Shown piece by piece: positions 1-10,860 of a DNA stretch of 64,000 nt. The stretch lies in assembly GCA_020091685.1 (NCBI GenBank), contig CM034601.1, positions 38,214,034 through 38,278,033 of the forward strand. The letters run 5' to 3'. Under the pieces are notes generated by a model. That model had not been told where the DNA came from. It saw only the letters and a list, made by a program, of their open reading frames with translations, and made no database searches. The stretch is from Lutjanus erythropterus. Taxonomy: Eukaryota; Chordata; Actinopteri; Lutjaniformes; Lutjanidae. Position numbers and translations under genes: made by a program. The stretch's first letter is position 1; each line of letters starts with the position of its first letter.

Positions 1-27
1 TGCTATCCATTTTGTGATGCGCACGGG

Positions 28-88
28 CTCTCTCTACCTCTCTCTCTCTCTCCCCCTCTCTCTCTCTCTCGCTCCCTCTCTCTCTCTC
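28..88. repeat. CT-rich microsatellite
   Basis: Imperfect (TC)n tract interrupted by a few C-rich and G-containing steps. Read directly from the sequence. No function is inferred. Confidence 0.9.
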
Positions 89-650
89 GATTATCTTGAA
101 TTATTGATTAAGAGAAGTCTCAGGGTTTATGAGCACGCCGTCAGCCAGGAGTTTCCCATCTGTAGATGCAATTGAACCAGACAGTCCCAGAAAAGCACTA
201 CCTCTCCTGGTCCCTTCAGGTCTGCTCGCCGAGGCCCGAGGCTGCTGATCTGACAATAAAATTACATCAGTTGACTTGTCATTCAGGATGGATTCTGCGC
301 TCCCATCTGCACCCACAGAATGTTGTTTCACGGCAGGGAGAGCAAGATGCTCAGGTGGAGCCAGTACTTGTCCACAAACACCAGGGGGCAGTAGCAGTAC
401 TCAGCAGTTTTGCCTGGCATGCCCTTAACGGACGCTCCAGTGTTGTGTTAGCAATGATAGACACACATTCTCCATCCAGCAGAGCATCATTACAGAGCGT
501 GACCCCTCTTTTATCAGCACAACACAAACGTGTGTGCTGCTTTGCTTCATCACCTCCCGCTCCTCATCCACAGCATGAAGTAGTGTGAGATGAAGGCCTG
601 AGCAGAAGTAAACGAGAGATGTTTGCACAAGTGCATGGACAGCAGTAAAA
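89..650. other. Intronic stretch with no recognised gene
   Basis: Non-repetitive sequence upstream of the first recognised exon, so presumably an intron of the plus-strand gene. Both strands contain open stretches (minus 331-101, minus 628-425, plus 166-588) that overlap each other and lack convincing splice sites. I do not call them. A CTCF-like core, CACCAGGGGGCAG, begins at 379. Confidence 0.5.
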
Positions 651-832
651 ATTCAGTTTACTGTCAGAGAGAAGTAAATAAACCAGAAAATATTCACATG
701 TAAGTAGCTGGAATCAGAGAATTTTGACTCAAAAAAATACTAACCAATTAATTAATTAATTATTGAAATATTTGGAGATTAATGTAATAGTTGATAACTA
801 ATTATAATAAATAAATTAATCGTTGCAGCTCT
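651..832 (+). mobile_element. MITE fragment, ATTAATCGTTGCAGCTCT end
   Basis: The right half of a short teleost non-autonomous element. It carries the internal block CAGTTTACTGTCAGAGAG and ends ATTAATCGTTGCAGCTCT. Related copies in this window are at 8430-8744, 29338-29610 and, in reverse, about 54800-54997. The left half is absent here. The internal block and the terminal motif recur in the other copies, so membership is well supported. The superfamily (hAT-like) is an inference. Confidence 0.75.
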
Positions 833-1318
833 ACCAGCATTTCCTGATAAAACAATGAAATACCTCATGGGTTTAAAACCCACACACCTGCTACCTTTTG
901 TGGCAGCCCTCACAGTGAGCGGCGGTTGATGTTGGTTCAGGATGTGGTTCAAAGTATTACAAGAAATGTCAGTAACACTTTCTATGACTCTCTGAAGCAC
1001 GTTCTAAACATGCTCATAGTGCGTTATAATCTGCTTATAGCACTGTATAATTAGTTTTAAGAACTCACAGATATTCATAATGCTTTATACAATAATCAGG
1101 ACACATTGTGAAGCATTTTATAACGACTTATAGATAGACACGCTGACTTTTTTTGCAAGGATCCCCTGACCCTTACCCTTAAAGGATGTTTAAATGAGAA
1201 GAAAAGAATAATAGCAGTACATTTATGAAAGAGATGTTAATTAATCTTATTTCATTTCTAAATGTGTGTCCTTTTTTTCTTCAGGTAGAAACACCAGAGG
1301 CAGGGATAGGGTTATTTC

Positions 1319-1987
1319 TAGGGTTGTGCCCGACTCTGAATTTTGTTAGTTGAATCACGTTTGGCTGCTCAATTTGACAGTGTGTTCTTTTTTTTCAGCT
1401 CAGTGCCCCACACTATCAGCCTACATGGGTGTGTTTTACCAGTAAGACTCACATGTAACCCCTTTCTTCGTCATTCCGTTCTCCTGCTCATAGTTTGGGT
1501 CTAAACATCTCAGTGCACCGCAGAGCGTGTTGGGTGTCACCTGCCCTGCGTGCTCCATGGTGCGCTAGGATGGCCAATGTGGCTGAGAGCATGTCACCTG
1601 TGCTCTGTTTCCATCACTCTTCTCCACTTCCATCGCAGTTAGTTTTGTGACTTGTGGTGATTTTGAGACTCAGTTTGTGAAGTTTACAGCCTGCTGTGCT
1701 GTTGCATTGCTCTATGACGCAGCTATAAAAAAAAAACAAGAGCTGAAGCTTGTTTACCAACCACTTGTTTCACCTTCTCTCACCAGCACATGCTGTCACA
1801 AGGATTTTTTAAATAAGCAAGCCATGTATAAAACAGTTTTAATAGTTTTTCTTCCTTATAATTCCTCTTGTCATCGTAATGCGCACAGACTGAAAAAAGA
1901 AACACAATGCTCGAGTTGAAAAATCTCAGTTGACTGAAAGGTCTCCAACTGATGATTTGAATTATCAACTTGCTGAGGGCAGCACTA
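1319..1987. mobile_element. hAT-like insertion nested in the 977-2548 element
   Basis: The ends are TAGGGTTGTGCCC on the left and GGGCAGCACTA on the right, imperfect inverted repeats of hAT type. Flanking octamers are GTTATTTC (1311-1318) and GTTTTCTT (1988-1995), matching at 5 of 8 positions, which fits an old 8-bp target duplication. The interior of about 670 bp has no long open frame, so the element is non-autonomous. Exact ends are approximate. Confidence 0.55.
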
Positions 1988-2090
1988 GTTTTCTTCATGA
2001 GGTAATTTTAGTACTTCACTGAAGGCACCCAGTGACCACTTAGAGTAACTTATAATCACATTAAAATACATTGTAACAGTGATTATAATG

Positions 2091-2289
2091 AGGTGTCCTG
2101 ATAGTGCAGTTGGTAAAGCGGTTGTCTCATGTATTGACCGAGTCCTCTGCAGAGGCCGTGGATTGGACTCCTGCCTGCAGCCACTTCTGCATGTCATTTC
2201 CTGACTCTCTCTCCCTCTTTCCTGTCCTATACAATTAAAGGCATAAAAGCACCCCCACCCCCCCCCAAAAAAATATATTTAAAAAAAAA
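2091..2289 (+). mobile_element. tRNA-derived SINE with 16-bp target duplication
   Basis: A tRNA-like head contains an A-box-like GTGCAGTTGGTAAAGCGG and a B-box-like GGATTGGACTCC, followed by a CT-rich body (TCATTTCCTGACTCTC), AATTAAAGGCATAAAAG and an A-rich tail. It is flanked by AACAGTGATTATAATG (2075-2090) and AACAGTGGTTATAATG (2290-2305), a 15/16 target duplication typical of LINE-mobilised SINEs. It sits inside the 977-2548 element. Related copies are at about 27318-27478 and 41274-41468. Confidence 0.9.
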
Positions 2290-2548
2290 AACAGTGGTTA
2301 TAATGTATTATAACTATGTGAATTATAACACACTATGATCCTTGCAGAAAAAACGTCATTGCGTGACCAGCAATTATGAAGCATTATGATACTTGACCTT
2401 ATAAGTCATTATAATGATTATTGTTACAAAGCATTATGAATATTCATCAGTCTTATAACTATAATTGTACGGTGCTGAAAGCAGATTGTAACACATAAGT
2501 ATGTTTATAATGCATTCTAGATGTAGGTGACTGGGCATCATAGAAAGT

Positions 2549-3684
2549 AATGAACCTGAATAGTGAATGTGATTGTAAACTGGCGACGACTCAGCTGTGC
2601 ACCATCTAGATAGTATTTGAGTGGAACTGTATATACTGCTGCTCCACTGTTCCAGGATCTTCATTTGTTCACAGAGGATTTTATAACAAGGCCGGACTGT
2701 TCTGGGGCTCATATGGACGGGAAAAGTCACTGTTATAACCTGAAGTGGACATAAATATTGGAAAACCTTCATCAGCTGTAAGGAGCAGGGCTCTACCTCT
2801 GACACACTGCACCATCTGTCACCACCCTCCTAAAAGTCAGGATCAGTGAGGACTGAGGTGGCTCGGCTCTCATGTCATGTTGACATATGAGCTTAACAGC
2901 AGCAATGACATACAGCTGAGTTGAACAGCTCCATGTCGACGCTGCTTTAAAATCATGGGAAGCTAATGAGCGGCCAGTCACACCGCGGGATCCTCTGTGG
3001 CCATATTAGGTCTGAGCCTTGGACCAGCTTATTTTTAAAGGTTTAGTGACCACATTCCAGCGTCAGCCCCCATCCTTTGTGCGTACATGGAGTTCACGGC
3101 CAGGTCCGCTGAGATTCAACGAACCTTCCACCCGAGGAAGTGAAAAGTTATATTTAGGAATCAAAAAGGGTTTGTCACGCACCACTGATTGTACAAATCG
3201 TCCTAGGATGTTCCCCAGCATAAACATACGGGGGTGCTGCGAGATGAATGGTGGACCGGGGGGCTCTGGACTGTGTCTTCCAGTGCTGTAAAAACTCCAT
3301 TTGGCCCACGTCTCAGCCCATTTAGCCACTATTTTGTCTTATCTGTGTTCCTCAACTCCTCGTGCTTACGTAACCTGAGGTATGTCTCTCCCGTAGGGCT
3401 TTAGTGGAAGCGCTCCTCCGTTTGTTTATAATTTTAAACGCCGATTCCAACATTCCACACTTCAATTAGATGCTGAGATGTAGATGGAGAGCGGTCAGGG
3501 AACCAGGCCTCATTTATAACTGAATTCATCCCTTATGTAAGCTCTCAGGGCAGTCTCTGTCAGGAAGTTCCTTTTATTCATGACAGTTATCTGGCCTGTG
3601 AGGTTATCTGTGTTTCTTTTGCGAGCTGCATTTGGAAACACGGCAGAAGGCGCCCTTCTCACCAGCCTTTGATGTGTTTTCCAG
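2549..3684. other. Intronic stretch, includes a GC-richer block at 3020-3300
   Basis: No repeat that I recognise. The block at about 3020-3300 is GC-richer than its surroundings and has overlapping open frames on both strands (plus 3019-3291, minus 3329-3063), neither with a recognisable domain or good flanking splice sites. The rest is AT-rich intron leading into the acceptor at 3684. Confidence 0.45.
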
Positions 3685-3756
3685 GCACAGGGCATCCTCC
3701 AGGAGTACTTGTTAGCCATGACCACTGATGAGCAGCTCCTCAACCACACCGCAATG
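3685..3756 (+). CDS. Penultimate coding exon of an unidentified plus-strand gene
   Basis: The exon is bounded by an acceptor (TGATGTGTTTTCCAG) and a strong donor (ATG|GTAAGA). It is 72 nt long, phase 0 at both ends, and encodes 24 residues: AQGILQEYLLAMTTDEQLLN, then HTAM. The next exon (11228) is also phase 0 and continues open to a stop. The peptide is predicted helical and leucine-rich, as in an ARM/HEAT-like or other all-alpha C-terminus, but this is too short for a fold assignment. Upstream exons must lie before the window. An acceptor six bases further on (3691) is also possible. I could not match the protein by memory; Inscuteable and NCKAP1 were considered and rejected because their remembered C-termini differ. 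Confidence 0.65.
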
Positions 3757-4018
3757 GTAAGACTTTAACTCCTTCTTTGTTTTTGCATAATAACCGCTGA
3801 CGACTTTTGACATCTCTGCCTTTTTTAAATTCAAAGTCTTGCCTCCTGCCAGGCTCTCTCAGGTCATCTTTGATGTTTTCGCTTGTGAATTTCATCTCTG
3901 CTTCTCTAAATTCAAAGTCTTGCCTTCTGCCAGCTTCTCTCAGGTCATCTTTGATGTTCTCAGTAGTGAATTTCTGCCTGACATGGGTGATAGTATCTTG
4001 AATAAGTTGTCCACACAC
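3740..4018 (-). other. Minus-strand open frame with a 27-residue tandem repeat (81-bp duplication)
   Basis: Two adjacent 81-bp units, 3827-3907 and 3908-3988, both begin AAATTCAAAGTCTTGCC (plus strand). On the minus strand they keep one frame open for 92 codons and encode two 27-residue repeats, with ENIKDDLRE and GRRQDFEF in each. The plus strand is also open across them. An 81-bp unit is a multiple of three, so a chance duplication of an open unit would stay open. The block starts just after the donor of the plus-strand exon and overlaps it antisense. No start context, promoter or partner exon is evident. It may be a coding fossil or an intronic minisatellite. Confidence 0.4.
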
Positions 4019-4027
4019 CGTCTAATG

Positions 4028-4690
4028 TTGTAATATACTCATTCTTGAGAACTGAGACAAAACTGTATTTTGAGAGGTTTTTCTTTCTGATTAAACCTTG
4101 TAACAGGCCAGCCTTCTAGTGATTACATTTTTTATTAGATGTAGACTTCAGATGGAAAATCTGTTGGTGACGTCTCACAGAGTTGACAAAGTGTTCCCTT
4201 TTTTTCATTTCACAGCAGAGTCGCAGTGAGCAGCCATTTTATTTTTTTTAAGTGTCTCAGAGTTTAATGCTTAATGCTAATCAAAATATTTAAACCATAC
4301 TTCTTATTTAGCTTTGATTTAGAGGGGCTACAGAGTTGACATGTTATGGTTGAGACTCATCTGATAGAAATATTATTTGATGAATTTGTCTAAAAATAGA
4401 AAGTTTACCAGTGCTTTAAACCAGGAAGTGAGACAGAGGTCCTTAGGGTATAGCTGACCTTTTTTATGCCTGATTAAATCATGTTTTTGTACAAATCAGA
4501 CAGAGCTGGCGGATATCTAGGACACAAATTAAGGGACCAACATTGTCATAACGAATCAATTTTAAAACAAAGATGGTTATAATAGCACGTTTTTACACCT
4601 GTGTCATCGGTAAATATTGTTATTTTTAGATTTTGAAGGCTTTCAACACATTTTTAAATTGTTTGAAGTTGTGAATTCTTTTCTGGGACA
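4028..4690 (-). repeat. Interspersed repeat (family F), near full-length copy
   Basis: Contains GGCCAGCC, CCAGGAAGTGAGACAG and AATCATGTTTTTGTAC in an order that recurs, in reverse, at 25150-26230 and, partly rearranged, at 15690-17000. No target duplication or transposase is seen. Repeat status is based on three-way similarity within this window. Confidence 0.65.
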
Positions 4691-5085
4691 GGGCTGTTTA
4701 CAGAGCAAGTTTAGAAATTAAACAAATGAAAGCAAACCAAAAATTTTACAAATTACATATAGTTTAAACATATATATAAATCCTTAAAGAATACATTTTC
4801 ACTAAGAAATAGCAATTAGAGTGTTGGTACAATTTTAAAAAAATTGGTAGGACATGTTTTGTCTCTGGTGAATATGCAACTGTCCTTAAAGTTTGTGTCA
4901 AGTAAAAGGGGACTTTTTCTTCAAAAGGCACTATACATGTTAGAACTTAGTTGCTGAAAACACTGAGAACGATGTTGTACTGAATCGCTAGACTCTTAAA
5001 CTGTTCACAATTTCTGTGTTCAGGATTTTTTGGACAGACCTAAAACATGGCTCTTTGACATGCCTGAGCCATGGTCCTCTAACTC

Positions 5086-6058
5086 TAGTGATGTGTCGGT
5101 CGCGAACAATCTGGATCTTAGAGTCGGCTCTTTGAAGTGAACGACGGGAACCGGCTCTTGATTGGGAGACGGTTTGTTTTTTTCTCCTGTTTTTTTCTGT
5201 TAAAGTCGCACATGATTGGTGGCGTGTGTGTGTCCACACTGAGTAGAAGGGGGAGGGGAGGGGTTATAGACACACAACACAGTGAGCACATAAGCAAGTG
5301 GGAGGGAGACGAGAGAGAACATGCGCTAAAGACAGAGACAACACGCTTGAAAGGTGAGAAAATACACTCGTTTGAGATGAACTGCGCCTCGCCTGGAAAG
5401 TAGACGAGATCAGGCGGCCGCAGCAGGAAGTGGAGACGAAAATCTACTGTCAGTTTTCAACAGAGTTAAGAGAGAATAGAGGAAGAGACCACCTGTAGGT
5501 TACCTGTAGTCTGCAGACCACATTCATAGCTGAAGAATTAAAGCGTGTTCTTGATCGCTGATTGAAGTTAAAATAGAAGAGATCCTCCTTCTGATACATG
5601 TAACATCTGTTCTTTTATCTGCCTTGTAAAACCAAGTCATATATAAGTCATATATATAACCTTTATTATTATCAGACAAAATATCTGCTTGTTGACAGAT
5701 TAAAACTTCATTGCACAATAGAACACTAATATATCCAGTGTTACATATTACAATTACACAGAAAATTAGTAATTAATATAATATGTGGTGTTTGTTGTCA
5801 AAATTAAGCACTCTGCTTAATATTATAGTACTCTCCTCCATGTTGAGTATGTTGAGTATATAAATAAAGCCATATAAATAATAAACATTTGATATAATGT
5901 ATGTTTTTTACATTAGTAATTCATTTTAAATTATTTTACTAAATTAATAAATTAATTTGAGAAACAAAATATCTGAGGAGCCACTTGGGAGCCGCTCTTT
6001 TTAGGGAGCCGAGCCAAAAGAACCAGCTCGCTAAAAAGAGCTGGAATTCCCATCACTG
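5086..6058. mobile_element. Non-autonomous hAT element with 8-bp target duplication
   Basis: The left end is TAGTGATGTGTCGG and the right end CCCATCACTG, read in reverse CAGTGATGGG. The subterminal regions share GCTCTTT-type motifs in inverted orientation. Flanks are TCTAACTC (5078-5085) and TCTAACAC (6059-6066), a 7/8 duplication diagnostic of hAT. The 973-bp interior contains a short open frame (5137-5403) but no transposase. It lies in the intron between the two plus-strand exons. Confidence 0.85.
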
Positions 6059-6066
6059 TCTAACAC

Positions 6067-7597
6067 TATATAAGCCCCACAAACTGACACACAAACGCCC
6101 CCCCCCCCCAACCAAACAGTCAGTTATGAACGTACCTTCAGTCCAGCAGTTCACTTCAGCTCACTTCAGTTCCAACAATCTGACACAGAAGAAAAAAATA
6201 CCATCCTGTCACCGTCCTCTGGCTCTGGTGGATCAAACATGTCTGGACATGTCCAATAAAACTGCTGGATGGAGCGTCCATGTTTCAGGTGGTTTTCAAG
6301 TCATAGTGGTGTTTGACACAGAGACAGCAGAGCAAACACACCCCCAGTGTTTCAGAACAGAGAAAACGTAATGATTTTATATACTTCACAAGTTTTTAAT
6401 CATTCAAATTTGTCTGGGTGGTTAATAACACAAGTATCTGTGGTGTGATGAAATCAGAACACACAGTTATTGTTGCATTTCAGGATCTTTAAACACGCAG
6501 TTGCGTTGATTGAACACTCTTTAGCCGCTGTGAGTCAGCTCGCGGCTAGAGCCTCTTTTGCTTGTGAATCAGCGAGCTGTTGACACCTCAGCAACCCCCT
6601 CCTCTTGTTTTGAATATGTGTGGGCCTCGCTCAGGACTAATGTATTTGGTAATTACAGTCCATTAGCATTTGTGGCAGAGCGAGCCACAGCGCTCTCTGT
6701 ACCGTGGACCCCGTGATGCAGCAGAGGAGCCTGAAGGCAGTTAAGAGGAGCAGAGGATGTGGGGTGGTGGTGGTGGAAAAAAAAACATTGTGGGTGGTAC
6801 TGTTGAGCAGTTACCTAATACCTGTCAGCTGGAAAACAAAAACCATAGGTGACTTGGCAGCAGTCAGAACTATTATGATGAAAATGATGCAAAGTCCAAG
6901 ATGAAATTGGCAGAGGTTCACGTTCAAAGGGCTGGAAAAATGCTCCGAAGCCGTCCAAAACAAAACCATTTCATCACATTTTCTCCACATTCTCTGTTAT
7001 TTTCTCATGAGTTTATTACACCACAACACGAGCTGGACAGTGTTCAGAGGATGAGGTTGACTCCACTGCTGCCCAGCTTTTATTCATCCTGTTGTTCACT
7101 CAATTAAACACTGATAACAGTGTAAGATGCCTGTGTTTTCATATGACATTTGCAAAGGAATCAGCCACTTAAACCATCTGAGCACGTTGACAGTGTGTCA
7201 GGGCGTTACCTGGAGCTGCATTAAGCTTCTCAGCTCCAAGGAAATCACTGGGTGAAGGGTACTTTTTAAAGGAGAAGGACTTTTAGAGCAATTCTTGAAT
7301 TGTAACTCATTGAGTGAAAGTTCAGAAGGGAGCATAAAAAGACCTAAAAATAAATAGAATCTTCTGTGGGTAACCTTTATCGGAAAATAACAAATTATTT
7401 TAAGTACCACAGAGACTAGGATACAGCTGTTTTAACTGTGTTAACAGATATATTATGTGACATTCTTGTAAAGGTTTGGATTTATCGACAGGAATGGAAT
7501 ATAATATTCATAAATATGTTTTCATTAGTGTTTAATCACCTGAAAATAAGAATTGTTGTCTTTTCATTACCTTAGAATGAATTATCTTATATATATC
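6067..7597. other. Intronic sequence without recognised genes
   Basis: No repeat is recognised apart from a short C-run near 6100. The part at about 6490-6715 is GC-richer, non-repetitive and has the mixed-motif look of a conserved non-coding element (for example TTGGTAATTACAGTCC at 6646). That is only an impression without a comparison to other fish. Confidence 0.4.
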
Positions 7598-7828
7598 TGC
7601 AGAATCTCCCAAACAATGGAAGTGAATAGTGACCAGTTTTCAAACAGAAAAAAGGAACCACCCCCCAAAAAAACATAAAATGCTTGTCTGGTGTAATCGG
7701 TTGTTTTGGGAGATTCTGCAGCACTGTTTTCCTATGAAACTCCAGCAGTGTTTTGTGGACTAAAAAACTAAACCTGACCTTCAAACAGCATGAGGGGGAG
7801 TAGATAATGACTGAATTTTCATTTTTCA
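7598..7828 (+). mobile_element. Fragment of the palindromic GGTTCACCC MITE
   Basis: Contains GCAGAATCTCCCAAAC, then its inverted counterpart TGGGAGATTCTGCAGCAC, then ACTAAAAAACTAAACCTG and GATAATGACTGAATTTTC. The outer ends (GGTTCACCC / GGGTGAAC) are lost. The best copy of this family is 42762-43407. Confidence 0.8.
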
Positions 7829-8429
7829 ATTGTAGGGAGGTTAAAAGAATCTTTAAACATAACTATACAAAATCATACCAAAAGTGCAACTACACATAAT
7901 AGATGGTGTAAAGTCTGGGGAGGGGAACAAAGTGAGATTGCAAAGAAACAGAATTTTTTCAAGAACATACAGTATGTTTAAGAGGCAATGGTTTATTTCT
8001 GTAATATTATTGAAGGTGTATTATTTATATGAATCCGTATTTCATTTTTTAAATATGATAGGTATTACCTGATTCAACTGTTCCCTTCAGCTCTATGGAG
8101 CTTTTTAGTGTCTCTCAGCTCGTTGTTTTGGTTTTACAGCTCGCAGCTTCACTGTTGACTCTGTCTGCTCTCAGCTGTTTCCAGCAAACGCTCTCATAGA
8201 ACCACCACCAACCAACTAAAAGAGTGCTTCAAGGGAATGTTTGTTGTTCTGTGTCTTCTGAATGTGCGAAATGGCAAATATTTGCTTTAAAACAAGATCC
8301 TATGTCAACACTGTGGTTTACAGTTTGTTCTGCTGCCCCAGAGTAGCAAAAAAATATATAAATGCTGCTTTAACATTGTGTCCAGCTTTACCACCTTGCC
8401 GCCCTAAAATACAAAGGTGTATATAATGG

Positions 8430-8744
8430 GGCTACAGCTAACAATTATTTTCATAGTTGATTAGTCTGATTAAGTTTAATCTATAAAATTTCAGAAATAT
8501 GGTGAAAGATGCTGATCAAAACCCGAGATGACATCCTCAAATGTCTTGCTTTCTCCTCAAACCAAAAACATTCAGTTTACTGTCAGAGAGGAGAGAACAA
8601 ACCAGAAAATATTCACATTTAAGAAGCTGAAGTCAAAAAATGTTGACTTTTTTTCTTAAAAAGTACTCAAACCATTTAATTGATTCTTAAAAGAATTGGT
8701 TATTCATTTAATAATCAATTAATATTTGATTAATCGTTGCGGTT
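8430..8744 (+). mobile_element. MITE, near full-length (GCTACAGCTAAC ... AATCGTTGCGG)
   Basis: The left end resembles GAGCTGCAACTAACGATT and the right end is TTGATTAATCGTTGC. The internal block CAGTTTACTGTCAGAGAG is shared with 651-832 and 29338-29610. About 315 bp with no coding capacity. Followed by about 200 bp of AT-rich intron. Confidence 0.8.
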
Positions 8745-9126
8745 CATGTGCATAATGTGCAAATTTCATGGCTATGTGTCTGATAGTTTATGAGATGATT
8801 CAGCTGAGGGAAGTGAAAGAGAGAAGTTTATCCTGTAGGGAAATTTAATGTGTTTATAAAATATCATGGTATTTTCTTGTCAATTTCATTATGACATTTG
8901 TTGTGTACAGTTAGTAATTAAGGTCAGGCAGTGATATTAATGTTAAAGGTCAGGGATCAGTAAAGACACAAGGATTCCCTCATGAGACGAGCCCATCACC
9001 CTTCACATTACACACACATTTTTCTTTACTCAAGTAAAGAAAAAAAAATGACACTGATTAACAATAAGTGCAGTGTGTGAAAATGAGTTGGTCCTGAGGA
9101 GGTACCACACAGACATGTCGTCCTTA

Positions 9127-9245
9127 CAAACAGGGTACAAAATTAGCTCCAGCCAGCAGCCAAATGCTGGTAAAATATGCAAGTGGTTGCTAGATTAGCT
9201 TCACTCACCAGCCAAAAAACACAATGATAATCTATTGAGTGGCTG
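9127..9245 (+). repeat. Interspersed repeat with GGTAAAATATGCAAG core
   Basis: The block ACAAAATTAGC, then GGTAAAATATGCAAG and a following GGTAGATT-like stretch recurs at 24795-24880. It is a two-copy dispersed repeat in this window. The superfamily was not determined. Confidence 0.55.
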
Positions 9246-9562
9246 TTTGGCGTGTGGACAAAACAGTTCATTTTGCACCCTGCTCACGAGGAGAGGAGCT
9301 GAAGGTGCTGCAGCAGCCCCCCACCCTCAGGTGGGTGAGGTGTATTATGTGTATGTGAGCTTTCCACATGATTTCCCATAAATTTTTTATAGTGTCCTGT
9401 CATCATTTGTCTGTGGAAGGTTTAGATCAGACTCAGGAAGCCTCTTGAGCTTGAACAGAATCTAATTCAAACGCAGCTCTCAACCAACAGCAGCACTTAA
9501 AAATACCGAGTTTTGTCATGAGTGACGGTGTCGCGGTGTCATGTACTTCTTCAGGTTCTTCT

Positions 9563-9870
9563 GAAAGAGACAGTTCACCCCAAAAACAAAAATACAGATT
9601 TTCCCCATGGCCTGTAGTCCTTTTTATCTTTCGAGATAGTTTTAGTGTGAGTTGCAGAGTTTTGGAGATATCAGCCTTCTCTCAGTACAACAGAAGTAAA
9701 AAGAACTCAGCATGTGATGCTCAAAGCATAAAAAAAAAAAAATACATTATCGGTCCAAAAATCATGACCCGGTTACTTAAGATACTCTACACAGCAGAGC
9801 TGCTGTTGTGAGCAGTTTCACGAGGGAGCTACTTCCTCTCTATTAGATAGAACGTAGTTCTAGTAGATTC
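9563..9870 (+). mobile_element. Teleost non-autonomous repeat beginning GACAGTTCACCCC
   Basis: The start is AGACAGTTCACCCCAAAA. Diagnostic internal blocks are GGAGATATCAGCC and ATCATGACCCGGTTACT, then GAGCAGTTTCACG. I know this order from a very common percomorph repeat. The right end is degraded. No coding capacity. Confidence 0.7.
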
Positions 9871-10486
9871 TAATCTCCAGGCCAGAGGATGTGATTTACT
9901 ATGTTGCAAGAGCATCATGCACATATTTTGAGCAAAAGTGTAATTAATTGTTTCTGTAATGTAGTTTTACTGGCTAAATTAAAAATAAATGCATGCATAC
10001 ATCAGCACCAGAAAACCAATCAGAGCAGAGGGATTAAAGTTGTCTAGTGGCAGTAAATGTACAGTTTGTCCATGAATAAACACTGCCGAAAAAGTCCAAG
10101 TAGTTCCTGTGCCTGCTTAAAAGCTGCTGGGTGAAGTGAAGTGAGAGTCTGTGGGATTAAACCAGAGCACAGAGAGCTGATCTCTGGCTGTGAAACACAC
10201 TCTGCCCTACCACAGTTTTATCCAAAATGTGGATAAAATAGGTTTTCAGTGCCTTTTTTCTGGGCATCGACCTTGTGTTTACTCACATCTTTTTGGAAAA
10301 ATACACTTGATGTCTAAATAAACGCTTCAGCTCACGTTTACTTAGTTTCTGTTGTGAGACATGAGTGAAAAACATGACTTGCTTGCACTTGAGACAGGGG
10401 GTTAGACTGAAGTTTTGATGAAACAGATTTTGAACTGCTAGTGGCACTTGAAAGAGACACTCAAACCATAGGGAATCCCTCTCTGG

Positions 10487-10600
10487 ATAGGGCTGCACAG
10501 TTAATCGAAATTCTATCGAAATCGCAATATGGCTCTCTGCAATTTTCAAATTGCAGGAGGTGCAATATTTCTTAAAGGCAAAATGCGTCAAAAAACTTTA
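10487..10600 (+). mobile_element. hAT-like left-end fragment (TAGGGCTGCAC)
   Basis: Starts TAGGGCTGCACAGTTAATC, a typical hAT terminus, followed by TCGAAATCGCAATATGG. It is truncated after about 110 bp and no right end is seen. Confidence 0.55.
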
Positions 10601-10654
10601 AAATGAATGAACGTCATGAAGCATAGATGTCCTGCCCCACACAACAGATTCTAC

Positions 10655-10860
10655 AGACAAGGGCAGGACAATGTATCGATATTATATCGTATCGTGATAT
10701 GAGACGAGGTATCACGATAGATTTTGCATATTGTTATATTGTGACATGGCGCAAGTGTTGTATTTTCCTGGTTTTAAAGGCTAAATTACAATAAAGTGAT
10801 AAATAAAATAATAATTGCAGTTAAATATTTTTTCAAAATTGTTGAGGCCTATTGGAAAAC
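10655..10860 (+). repeat. Interspersed repeat rich in ATCGATATT / ATCGTGATA
   Basis: Carries GTATCGATATTATATCG, then ATCACGATAGATTTTGC and TTTTCCTGGTTTTAAAGG, an order familiar from teleost non-autonomous elements. No ends or target duplication can be fixed. Confidence 0.5.

Larger units (their letters stand above)
977..2548. mobile_element. DNA element with ~200-bp inverted ends, interrupted by two insertions
   Basis: The left arm (977-1164) begins ACTTTCTATGA and ends GCAAGGATC. The right arm (2338-2548), read in reverse, begins ACTTTCTATGA and also ends GCAAGGATC. In between both arms share blocks such as ATATTCATAATGCTTT and a run containing ATAATCTGCTT, so these are diverged terminal inverted repeats of about 190-210 bp. 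The interior has received a hAT-like element (1319-1987) and a SINE (2091-2289). Without them the element would be about 0.7 kb. A second copy lies at about 47930-49705. I see no transposase. The superfamily is unassigned. Confidence 0.7.

Noticed and set aside
101-331. 76-codon minus-strand frame
   Set aside because: Looks mildly protein-like, but the upstream in-frame context has stops and the acceptor-like site is poor. The opposite strand is also open, suggesting chance.
3060-3290. rRNA fragment
   Set aside because: GC-rich with rRNA-like words, but it does not match the 18S or 28S segments I can recall.
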